Source: DATGPD01 sp041398565 (GTDB lineage Bacteria; Planctomycetota; UBA1135; UBA2386). Taken from it: 64,000 bases of DNA. The translations under genes and the position numbers were made by a program. The DNA lies in the NCBI GenBank assembly GCA_041398565.1, contig JAWKUN010000005.1, positions 1,116,001-1,180,000 on the forward strand, written 5' to 3'. Each line of letters opens with the position of its first letter. Position 1 is the first letter of the stretch. This document shows positions 43,904 to 51,620 of this stretch, piece by piece. The notes below the pieces were generated by a model. The model was not told the origin of the DNA, made no database searches, and saw only the letters and a program-made list of their open reading frames with translations.

Positions 43904-45835
43904 CTAGCGGACGATGTTGACGAGCTCGGCGAGGATCTCGTCGGTGGTGGTGATGACGCGCGAGTTGGCCTGGAAGCCGCGTTGGGCCTCGATCAGGCTG
44001 ACGAACTCCTGGGCGATGTCGACGTTGCTGTTCTCCAGCGAGCCTGGACGCACCAGCCCGGCGCCGGCCGCACCGGCGGTGGTGACGATGGCGTCGTCGG
44101 AGTTGGGCGACTCGACGAACATGGTGTCGCCGACACGTAGCAGGCCGGCTTCGTTGGGGAAGACCGCGACCCGCAGGGAGTCGAGCGTGCGCGCCTCGCC
44201 GTTGCTGTAGTAGCCGGTGAGGTTGCCCTGCTGGTCGAAGTTGACTGTCAGCAAGGTTCCGGTCTCGAAGCCGTCTTGGTTGGTCGCCGCCACGGTGGTG
44301 CGGTCGCCGAGCATCGCCACGCCGTCGAACTGACCGGAGGTCCCGAGGTTCAGGGTTACGTCCTGCGTCGTGGCGATGCCGTCGAAGAGGAACGACACCT
44401 GGTTGCTGCCGCCACCGATGACGTTGAACGAGCCGTCGGCGTTGAAGCGGATCTGCGACACCGTGCCGGAGGCGACCGTGCCCTCGCTCGCGTCCATGCT
44501 GGCGGTCAGGCTCCATACCGAGCTGTCGTTGACGTCGCGCTCGAAGGTCAGCTGCACCGGATGCGTGCGTCCCAAGCTGTCGATGACGTCGATCGAGGTC
44601 ACCGCCTGATCGGGGCCGGCGCCGTCCTGGACCACGCGGAAGCTCGGGTAGCTCGACGAGCCGCGGTTGCCGGCGGCGTCGCCGATGAACAGGCTGAGGT
44701 TGGCGGGTTCCTTCTGGTTGGCGGTCAGCCGCAGGGTGCCGTCGGTGGTCAGGGTCGCGGTGGCGCCGGTGAACCTGTTGTTGACGAACGTCAGGAGGTC
44801 GTCGAGCGTCGTGCCGCTGGTGCCGTACACGAAGGTGTCCGACACGGCGCTGCCGTCGGGGTTGGTGCCGCGCACCTGGATCTGGTCGCCCGCTTGGTAG
44901 GGACTGATGCGCGAGGTCAGCTGCGCCAGGTCGGTGCTGGTGGTGGCGGCCGACTCGGTGCCGGACGTGAGCGCCGCGTCGAGACCGAGCGCGGCCAGGA
45001 AGCCGGCAGCGCCCGGGCCGTCGTCGAACTTGAGCGACGCTGACTCGCCGAGCTTGGTGGTGTCGAAGGTCAGGCGTCCGCCGTTGACCGTGATCTCGAC
45101 GCCGCTCATGCGCGGGCCGAGGAAGGTCTCGAGCGCCGCCGCGGTGTAGGTGGTGGTGCCGGCCGGGAACGTGATGGTCTGTTGCGCGCCGCCGTTCACC
45201 GACACCAGGATCGACTTGCCGTCGAAGCCGGTGATGTTGAACGGCTCGGCACCCGTGGTCTTGCTGGCCGGTTGACCTTCGCGGAACGCCGACGCCGACT
45301 CGACGATCTCCTCGAGGGGACCGCCGACCACGGCTGGCAGGTTGCCTTGGAAGGTGATCTCGCCGGTTTGGCGCGGCGGCAGCGTGTCGGTCACCGGCAC
45401 GGTGATGTTGCCACCCGAGGCGCTCACCACCCGGTACCCCGAGCGCAGGTCGACCAGGTTGCGGCTGGCGTCGACGCCGAACGTGCCGACGCGCGTGTAG
45501 AGGCTGCGCAGGCCGTCGTTCAGCGTGAAGAACCCTCGCCCCTGGATGGCCACGTCGAGGGCGCGGCCGGTGTCCTGGAACGTGCCCTGTTCGGTGCGCA
45601 GGTCGATGGATCCGACGCCGACGCCGAGGCCGACCTGGCGGGGGTTGGTGCCGCCGAAGTTGCCCGACGGGCCCGAGCCGGCCGTCTGCGTGAAGCTCAG
45701 GATGTCGGAGAAGGTGATGCGCGAGCCCCAGAAGCCGGGCGTGCTGACGTTGGCCAGGTTGTTGCCGATGACGTCGATGTACTGCTGGTGCACGCGCAGG
45801 CCGGACAGGCCGGAGAAGAGTGAGGTGTTGACCAC
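43904..45835 (-). CDS. flgE: Flagellar hook protein FlgE
   Basis: FlgE is the main hook subunit. The N-terminus (LFSGLSGLRVHQQYIDVIGN, NLANVSTPGFWGSRITFSDI) and C-terminus (NSNVDIAQEFVSLIEAQRGF, QANSRVITTTDEILAEL) are the conserved D0 parts. At 643 aa it is longer than the enterobacterial 400 because of a large beta-rich middle (residues about 160-480) rich in Thr, Gly and Asp. GTG 45835 has an AGGAG ribosome site upstream. It follows flgD by 4 nt. Confidence 0.93.
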   Translation of the reverse strand: MVNTSLFSGLSGLRVHQQYIDVIGNNLANVSTPGFWGSRITFSDILSFTQTAGSGPSGNFGGTNPRQVGLGVGVGSIDLRTEQGTFQDTGRALDVAIQGRGFFTLNDGLRSLYTRVGTFGVDASRNLVDLRSGYRVVSASGGNITVPVTDTLPPRQTGEITFQGNLPAVVGGPLEEIVESASAFREGQPASKTTGAEPFNITGFDGKSILVSVNGGAQQTITFPAGTTTYTAAALETFLGPRMSGVEITVNGGRLTFDTTKLGESASLKFDDGPGAAGFLAALGLDAALTSGTESAATTSTDLAQLTSRISPYQAGDQIQVRGTNPDGSAVSDTFVYGTSGTTLDDLLTFVNNRFTGATATLTTDGTLRLTANQKEPANLSLFIGDAAGNRGSSSYPSFRVVQDGAGPDQAVTSIDVIDSLGRTHPVQLTFERDVNDSSVWSLTASMDASEGTVASGTVSQIRFNADGSFNVIGGGSNQVSFLFDGIATTQDVTLNLGTSGQFDGVAMLGDRTTVAATNQDGFETGTLLTVNFDQQGNLTGYYSNGEARTLDSLRVAVFPNEAGLLRVGDTMFVESPNSDDAIVTTAGAAGAGLVRPGSLENSNVDIAQEFVSLIEAQRGFQANSRVITTTDEILAELVNIVR

Positions 45836-45839
45836 GGGC

Positions 45840-46289
45840 TCAGCTCTCCTTGTTCTCCTGCGCCTGACGGATGCCCGTCACCTCGCGGATGCCGATCTCG
45901 CGGTCGCCCTCGAGCTTGAGGCGCACCTCGCCGTCGTCGTTGACGAACACGGACTCGACCAAGCCCGACTGCTCGCCGGCTTCGTCCTGCCAGAGCACCT
46001 CGCGCCCGAGCAGCGCGCTGCCCTCGCCCAGGCTCTGCACCCGCGCCAGCGCGCCCTGGAAGTCGAGCAGCGTCAGGAGGTTGGTGTTGATCTCCTTCTG
46101 CTCCTCCATCGACGAGAAGGTGGCGAGCTGTTGCATGAAGGCGCCGTTGTCGACCGGGTCGAGCGGCGTCTGTTGCCGCATCTGGGTCACCAGCAGGGTC
46201 AGGAACGGGTTGTCGCCGAACTTGGCGCTCTGCGACGACACGACGGTTTGGCCCGAAGAGGCGCCGGAGGTGGACGAGATGGTGGTCAT
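45840..46289 (-). CDS. flgD: Flagellar hook capping protein FlgD
   Basis: FlgD is the scaffold that caps the growing hook. The conserved N-terminal block is present: FLTLLVTQMRQQTPLDPVDN followed by GAFMQQLATFSSMEEQKEIN. The C-terminal part is short (149 aa in all), ending in a small beta domain (ALLGREVLWQDEAGEQSGLV; VFVNDDGEVRLKLE). The full FlgD/Tudor hybrid domain of longer homologues is reduced. It lies 8 nt after fliK. Confidence 0.92.
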   Translation of the reverse strand: MTTISSTSGASSGQTVVSSQSAKFGDNPFLTLLVTQMRQQTPLDPVDNGAFMQQLATFSSMEEQKEINTNLLTLLDFQGALARVQSLGEGSALLGREVLWQDEAGEQSGLVESVFVNDDGEVRLKLEGDREIGIREVTGIRQAQENKES

Positions 46290-46297
46290 GGCTGAGG

Positions 46298-47329
46298 TCA
46301 GGCCCAGAAGTCGAGGCCCGTGGATGCGGCGACTGCGCGCACTGGCGGCGCGTCGTCGTTCGAGTCGAGAATCGAGTACGTGGCGCGCGACGAACCGAGG
46401 CCTGCACCGGACTGCGAGTCGCGGCGCGCGCGGCCGTCGCCGCTACGGACGTCGGCTTGCGTGATGGTGAGACCCTGCTGCGCCAGGCTGCTGGCGAGAA
46501 GGGGCAGGTTGTGCTGCAGGAGGCTGGCGATCTCGGGACGCTCGGCGATCAGCGACAGCTTGGTCTGGCCGGCGCCGTCGACGACGAGCTGGAGATCGAG
46601 CAAGCCGAGCTCCGGCGGTTCGAGTTGCATGTGCGCCTCGCTGCGGCCGTCTTGCAGCTTGAACACGATCTGGCGCAGGACCGAGTCGCGGGCCGTTTCG
46701 ACGCGGTCGAGGGCCAGCTTGTCGACGCTGCGGTAGCCGACGCCGGCGGCGGCGCGGGCACTGCCGATGCCGCGCACCTCGCCGTGGGCGAGGCTGGCCA
46801 GCCCAGGGCTCGACGAGCGAGCGGTGGTCGGCACGACGGCGGCACCCGCGGCTTGGAACGCCGCGTGGCCGTCGGCTGCGACGGGCGCGGGCTCGGCAGC
46901 GAGCGCTCGTTGGGCGGGCCGCGGCGCACCGGGGTTCGCCGTGGGTTCACCGCGCTCCGTGGTCGCGCTTGCCGTGCTGCGCGGCGCCGTTTGTGTTTGG
47001 GGCTCGAGTGTGGCTTGCGCGAAGGGCGCCACCGGCACGCTGTCGGCGTCGGGTGCGTCCGGCTCGGGCGCGGGCTCGATGGGATCCGCCGGCGGTGCGC
47101 AGGGTGCGGCCGGTGCCGCCTGCACCGAGGCCTCGCTGGAGTCCGCCACCGGCTCGTCGACGAGGCGACGTGGCAGCTCCGGCTCGGTCCGGAGCTCGTC
47201 AGGATGTCGCTCGAGTGCGGCGTCGAGCTGTCGGGCGAACGAATCGCCTGCCCGCTTGCCGTCACCGACGATCGGGATCCGGAACGGATCCGACTCCACG
47301 CGCCCGAACTGTGTGAAATGCGCCTGCAC
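46298..47329 (-). CDS. fliK: Flagellar hook-length control protein FliK-like
   Basis: FliK measures hook length and switches export specificity. The C-terminal hook-length domain is recognisable: MQLEPPELGLLDLQLVVDGA, then GQTKLSLIAERPEIASLLQH and LASSLAQQGLTITQADV. The N-terminal 200 residues are a low-complexity Pro/Ala/Glu ruler, as in the family. GTG 47329 has a GGGAGAGAG ribosome site. It is the first gene of the flagellar operon, with a predicted sigma-54 promoter at 47356-47372 and only about 17 nt of leader. Confidence 0.88.
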   Translation of the reverse strand: MQAHFTQFGRVESDPFRIPIVGDGKRAGDSFARQLDAALERHPDELRTEPELPRRLVDEPVADSSEASVQAAPAAPCAPPADPIEPAPEPDAPDADSVPVAPFAQATLEPQTQTAPRSTASATTERGEPTANPGAPRPAQRALAAEPAPVAADGHAAFQAAGAAVVPTTARSSSPGLASLAHGEVRGIGSARAAAGVGYRSVDKLALDRVETARDSVLRQIVFKLQDGRSEAHMQLEPPELGLLDLQLVVDGAGQTKLSLIAERPEIASLLQHNLPLLASSLAQQGLTITQADVRSGDGRARRDSQSGAGLGSSRATYSILDSNDDAPPVRAVAASTGLDFWA

Positions 47330-47355
47330 TGCCGACTCTCTCCCGGCGTTCGGCT

Positions 47356-47372
47356 ATGCACGGCGCGTGCCA
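47356..47372 (-). promoter_or_regulatory. Predicted sigma-54 promoter of the flagellar operon
   Basis: On the minus strand the sequence is TGGCACGCGCCGTGCAT. It fits TGGCACG-N4-TTGCW with one mismatch (G for the first T of TTGC). The GG and GC doublets are exactly 10 nt apart, as sigma-54 requires. Transcription would start near 47346, 17 nt before the fliK GTG. Sigma-54 control of hook genes is known from several phyla. Confidence 0.65.
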
Positions 47373-47447
47373 TCGACACTGAGAATCCGCAGAGCTCGCT
47401 GCCATCGGTAGATGCGTGCATCGACTGCGATGCTGCGCCGTGCCGAC

Positions 47448-47487
47448 CCGGCAACTCCTGCCGAACCTCGGCCGGCAACTCCTGCCG
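47448..47487. promoter_or_regulatory. Two identical dyad sites, probable enhancer for the sigma-54 promoter
   Basis: CCGGCAACTCCTGCCG occurs twice, at 47448-47463 and 47472-47487, with a 24-bp centre spacing. Each copy is a dyad (CGGCA-N5-TGCCG). The centres lie about 110 and 134 bp upstream of the predicted fliK transcription start, the normal place for enhancer sites of sigma-54 activators. They could also serve the divergent flgM-like gene. The rest of 47330-47616 shows no other clear feature. Confidence 0.55.
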
Positions 47488-47616
47488 CGTTGCCTGCGCG
47501 CGGACTCAAGCCGAGGCAGAGCTGACGTCGACATTTCCCCGGGCGCGACCAACTTCCCCTCAAGTCGCGTCCCACGGCTCCGGATCATGGAGTCGAACGT
47601 CGGGAGGTGTGCTGAC

Positions 47617-47916
47617 ATGAACATTGGACAAGTCCGTCCCCAGGATGCGGCCGGCAAGCCGGTGCTGATCCAGCGACCGGTGCCGGAAGGTCGACGCGCC
47701 AAGGTCGGTGCCGTCGACGAGGCCTCGCTGAGCGACGCAGCCCGTGACGCGCTGCGCGCCGCCGACCGGCAGGCGCTGCGCTTGCGCGGCGACGACCCGG
47801 AGCGCCGGGCGCTGGTGGAGGCAGCGCGCGCCAAGGCGCAGCGCGGCGAGCTCGACGACCCGAGGGTCTTGCGCGAGACTGCGCGTCGCCTGCTCGAAGG
47901 CCAGGCCGACGCCTGA
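47617..47916 (+). CDS. flgM: FlgM-like anti-sigma factor (99 aa)
   Basis: ATG 47617 has a strong GGAGGTG ribosome site 7 nt upstream. The protein is short and helical in its C-terminal half: DEASLSDAARDALRAADRQA and ALVEAARAKAQRGELDDPRV, ending LRETARRLLEG. This fits the FlgM pattern of an LS-x-x-A segment, an R-x-x-LV-type helix, then x-R-G-x-x-D-x-P and a final helix. FlgM holds sigma-28 inactive until the hook is finished. No sigma-28 gene is in the window. It is divergent from fliK and fits that regulatory role. Confidence 0.65.
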   Translation: MNIGQVRPQDAAGKPVLIQRPVPEGRRAKVGAVDEASLSDAARDALRAADRQALRLRGDDPERRALVEAARAKAQRGELDDPRVLRETARRLLEGQADA

Positions 47917-48110
47917 TCCGGCTCGCGCGCCTGTGGGGCGCGCGGAGCCAAGACCTCGCAGGCGCGGGCACTTCGTCGACGCGCGCAGCGCCGGCCCGGA
48001 CCTCTGCTGCTGCCGCAGGCTGCGACGCAACGCGATCCATGCGATCGTGACTGCGCCAACGTTTTTTCGGCAACGCGCCGAACGGCGGCGACGTCAGAGG
48101 CACCGATCGC

Positions 48111-51100
48111 ATGAGCACCCCACGAGAGCTCGGTCCCGAAGCCCTGCTGGCGCAGCAAGACTTCGTGCGAGCCTTGGTGCGGAGCCTTCTGCGCACGGGC
48201 GACGGCGAGGACGACATCGTGCAGCGGACCTGGCTGCAGGTGCTGCTGCGGCGACCTCGCGACGGCGAGCGCGGCCGCCAGTGGCTGGGGCAGGTCGCGC
48301 GCAACCTGACGCGCGATCACCTGCGGGCGACGCGGCGACGCAGCGCCCGCGAACAGCGCGCGGCCAGGCCGGACCTCGTGCCGTCGACCGCCGAGATCGT
48401 GCAGCGTGAGGCCGAGCGCAAGCGAGTGGTCGAGGCGCTGCTCGGGTTGGCCGAGCCCTACCGCGGCGCGCTCCTGCTGCGCTACTTCGATGACCTGAGT
48501 CCGGCGACGATCGCCGCGCGCCTCGGCGTGCCCGGAGCGACGGTGCGCGCTCGCCTGCAGCGCGGCCTGGGAATGCTGCGGGCCAAGTTGGATGACGAGT
48601 ACGGCGACCGCCGGAGCTGGCTGGCGGCGCTCACCCCTTGTGCGATGCGGCCCGAGGCAGCGGCCGCCGCCACTCTCGGAGCCGTGTCGATGTCCGTGCC
48701 TTCGAAGATCACGTGGACCGTGTGCGGAATCGTCTTGGCCGGTCTGGCCCTGTGGTCCCTGACCGGCGGCGCCACCGAACCCGCGGCTGCTCCACCGGTG
48801 GCCACAGACCCTGCGCACCTGGCGGCAGCGTCGGAGCCTCGGCCCGACGCGACCGACCTTGGCGACCAAGACGCCCGCGATGCCGCACCACGGCGCCGCG
48901 TTGCCCCCGAGCCGGGCTTCACCCTGCGCGGCGAAGTGCGCCACGACGGCCAACCGTTCGCCGGCTTGGCCCTGACCGCGTCGTGGCACGAGGGTCTCGA
49001 CGGTGAATCCAGCCGTGGCGAACCCCGTCGCCGAGTCCAGGTGCGGAGCGACGAGGACGGCACGTTCACGTGGCAGGGCCCGATGCCGGAGTCGACGACG
49101 ACGATCCGCTTGCGCAGCGAGGATCCGCGACGGTACGTCTTCGCTGACCCGGTGATCGTGTTTCCCGGCGACGGCGAGGCTCGGTGTCTGGTGTCGGTGA
49201 CCTTGCTCGACTGCGCGCTCAGCGGCACGGTGCGCTCGGGCGACGGCAAGGCGATCGCCGGCGCATTCGTCAGCTCGAATGGCTGGACCGACACCCGCAC
49301 CGACGGGGAGGGTCGCTACCGGCTCGATGTCGGCAGCGGCGCCGCGTCGCGACCTCTCCTGGTGCAGGCCGCGGGCTACGTGCAGCAACTGGTGCAGACC
49401 AACATCCCCGAGGGGGCAGCGACGCAGACGCTCGACGTGATCCTGCAGCCGGGAACGTCGATCGCCGGGCAGGTGCTCGACCCCACCGGTGCGCCGGCTG
49501 CCGGCGTCGAGGTCCGCGCCTCGGGCGCCTTCCGGAGCGTGCGCAGCGACGCCGATGGGCGCTTCGTCTTCGACTCGATCCAACCCGAGACCAACCATCG
49601 GATCGAAGCGAGAACTCGCGGCTACGCTCTCGCCGCGACCGATGCCAAGGCCGGCGATCACGACGTCGAGCTGCGCCTGCGAACGGGCGTCGCCCTGACC
49701 GGCCACGTGCGGCGCCGTGACGGCCAACCGGTCGCAGGCGCCGCGGTCCGCGTGCGTGTCGGCCGGTTCGACCAGGCCGGTACGCTCGCGCACTGCGACC
49801 ACGACGGCAGCTTCCGCATCGAGGACCTGCCGTGTGCGACGAAGGTGCAGGTCAGCGCCAGCAAGGCCGGCTTCGCGTCGGCGCACACGGAAGTCGAACT
49901 CGACGCGGTCGACGGGGAGGTCGAGTTCCGCCTCGACCCCGGCGGCAGCGTGCGCGGGCGCGTCGTCGACGAGGCGGGCAGGCCGGTCGCCGGCGCGTCG
50001 GTGTACGCCGAGCGCGCCGGCGACGACAGCATGTCGCGCGCGGTGGGCCGGCGCTGCGACAGCGATGCCGATGGCCGCTTCGAAGTCGTCGATCTGCCAC
50101 CGGACCCGTGCCACGTGTACGCGTTCTCGCGTGGCTTCATCCGCGGCAGCCAGCCCGCGGTCCTCCCCGGCGGGCCCGAGCTGGTGATCCGGCTGGAACG
50201 CGCTCTGACGGTCGCCGGGCGTGTGGTCGACGCGGCCACCCGGCGCCCGATCACCGAGTTCGAGGTTCGCATCGCCAAGGCCGAGGAGTTGGGAGCACCG
50301 TGGATCAGGAGCGTGCGTTTCGCCGATCCGGGTGGTGCGTGGCAGGCATCCGAGAGCCGGTTCGTCGCCGGCGAACCGCTGCACGTCGAGGTGTCTGCCG
50401 CCGGCTACGCCCCCGCGCGCACGACCATGATCGCGTCGCGCACGCCCGCGGCCGACACGGGCGTGATCGCGCTGACGCCAGGCCTGACGCTGCGTGGCAG
50501 GGTGCGTCACGCCGATGGCGAACAGCCGGTTGCCGGCGCGCGCCTGGCTCTGTTGCGCGACGGCGAGAACACCCTCGTCGCGCAGAGCCCGAGCACGCCG
50601 AGCGCGGTCACGGGCACCGACGGCACGTTCGAGCTGGCGCACCTCGCCCCCGGTGCGGTGCGCCTCGTGGTCTCGCACGCCGACCACGCGAGCATCGTGC
50701 ACGGGCCGATCCAACTCGACTCGGAGTCTGCGGCCAACGCGATCGAGATCGTCATCGGTGGCGGTGTCGCCGTGCGTGGCCGCGTCACCGGCTTCGCTCG
50801 CACCGACGAGCTCAGCCTCACCCTCGCCAGTCTCTCGGTCGACACGCGCCTGCAGGCCGCGATCGCCGCCGACGGCACGTTCGCCGTCGACAAGGTCGCG
50901 CCGGGCCCGTACATGCTCGTGCTCAACCAACCAGGTGCCGATGCCCGCATGCTCCGGCTCGTGGTGCGCACCGAGGACGTCGACGGGCTCGAGGTGCGCG
51001 CCAAGGACGGCGACGCGCGCGTGCGCATCGTCGTGCAGGGCGCGGACGCCGGCGAAGTCCGTCTACGGCCGCTCGACGACGCACCGCGAGGCCAGCGCTT

Positions 51101-51260
51101 CGTCACTCGGATCGCCGAGTTCGCACGCGGCGTGCACACCGTCGACGGCCTGGCCGCGATTCGCTACCAGGTGAGAGTCGAGGTCGGCACCAAGACCCAG
51201 ACCCGAACCGCCGACTTGCGCGCCCAGTCCGAGGTGGATCTCACCTTCGACGTACGCTGA
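48111..51260 (+). CDS. ECF sigma factor fused to a membrane helix and beta repeats (1049 aa)
   Basis: Residues 15-170 are an ECF sigma factor: region 2 (LLRTGDGEDDIVQRTWLQVL; QWLGQVARNLTRDHLRATRR) and region 4 (LLLRYFDDLSPATIAARLGV; GATVRARLQRGLGML). A single membrane helix follows (residues about 199-219, ITWTVCGIVLAGLALWSL). The rest is about eight carboxypeptidase-regulatory-like beta repeats starting near residues 269, 369, 449, 528, 613, 700, 792 and 887. Each has a GRV-x-D/R-x-x-G-x-P-VAGA-type core. The sigma part would be cytoplasmic and the repeats outside the membrane, so signal and promoter control are in one chain. The only ribosome site is a poorly spaced GAGG. Confidence 0.85.
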   Translation: MSTPRELGPEALLAQQDFVRALVRSLLRTGDGEDDIVQRTWLQVLLRRPRDGERGRQWLGQVARNLTRDHLRATRRRSAREQRAARPDLVPSTAEIVQREAERKRVVEALLGLAEPYRGALLLRYFDDLSPATIAARLGVPGATVRARLQRGLGMLRAKLDDEYGDRRSWLAALTPCAMRPEAAAAATLGAVSMSVPSKITWTVCGIVLAGLALWSLTGGATEPAAAPPVATDPAHLAAASEPRPDATDLGDQDARDAAPRRRVAPEPGFTLRGEVRHDGQPFAGLALTASWHEGLDGESSRGEPRRRVQVRSDEDGTFTWQGPMPESTTTIRLRSEDPRRYVFADPVIVFPGDGEARCLVSVTLLDCALSGTVRSGDGKAIAGAFVSSNGWTDTRTDGEGRYRLDVGSGAASRPLLVQAAGYVQQLVQTNIPEGAATQTLDVILQPGTSIAGQVLDPTGAPAAGVEVRASGAFRSVRSDADGRFVFDSIQPETNHRIEARTRGYALAATDAKAGDHDVELRLRTGVALTGHVRRRDGQPVAGAAVRVRVGRFDQAGTLAHCDHDGSFRIEDLPCATKVQVSASKAGFASAHTEVELDAVDGEVEFRLDPGGSVRGRVVDEAGRPVAGASVYAERAGDDSMSRAVGRRCDSDADGRFEVVDLPPDPCHVYAFSRGFIRGSQPAVLPGGPELVIRLERALTVAGRVVDAATRRPITEFEVRIAKAEELGAPWIRSVRFADPGGAWQASESRFVAGEPLHVEVSAAGYAPARTTMIASRTPAADTGVIALTPGLTLRGRVRHADGEQPVAGARLALLRDGENTLVAQSPSTPSAVTGTDGTFELAHLAPGAVRLVVSHADHASIVHGPIQLDSESAANAIEIVIGGGVAVRGRVTGFARTDELSLTLASLSVDTRLQAAIAADGTFAVDKVAPGPYMLVLNQPGADARMLRLVVRTEDVDGLEVRAKDGDARVRIVVQGADAGEVRLRPLDDAPRGQRFVTRIAEFARGVHTVDGLAAIRYQVRVEVGTKTQTRTADLRAQSEVDLTFDVR

Positions 51261-51299
51261 GCCGAAGGCTCGCGATCGCGAAGGCGATCGCCGGCAACA
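51258..51299. terminator. 3'-end hairpin element, copy 3 (inverted)
   Basis: This is the same element as at 24664, in the opposite orientation, starting with the stop codon of the sigma-fusion gene (TGAGCC). The stem GCGATCGC-GAAG-GCGATCGC is identical to copy 1 read from the other strand. Confidence 0.6.
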
Positions 51300-51620
51300 T
51301 GGCTCGGAGCCTGTACGCTCGATTCTCTCACAGGCTCTGAGCTGCGTCTGTCGCGTCCGCTGTGGCAGGCGAAGCTCTCCGGCGTGGGCGTCACGTGCGC
51401 AGAGGGCGCCACAGTCGGCTCGATCCGCAGGATCGTGGTCCAGGCATCGTGCTGTGGTCGCTTCGAGCACGCCGAGCGGACCGCGCACGAGCCGAGGGTG
51501 CGTCCAGCGCCGCCGCGTCGGTTCTCTCACAGACCCATCGACTGCGAGCCGTAGCGAAAACGACCGAGCTCGGCGACGCGCAGGCGCGCCCGGCACCCAG
51601 TGCGCTACCCTGGCCTGGTC
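51300..51620. other. Intergenic region before the sulfatase gene
   Basis: An 8-bp inverted repeat GAGCCTGT (51307-51314) and ACAGGCTC (51330-51337) and two TTCTCTCACAG-like tracts are seen. TACCCT just before ATG 51621 could be a -10 element with a very short leader. No gene was found. Confidence 0.35.

Noticed and set aside
47555..47590. TCAAG-N12-GCTCCGGAT resembling a sigma-28 promoter before the flgM-like gene
   Set aside because: The second half matches GCCGATAA poorly and the GC-rich background makes such hits common. It is kept only as a weak possibility.
47262..50930. A 1222-codon open frame on the minus strand
   Set aside because: It is antisense to the sigma-fusion gene and the flgM-like gene, which have clear domains. 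High GC content creates long shadow frames.
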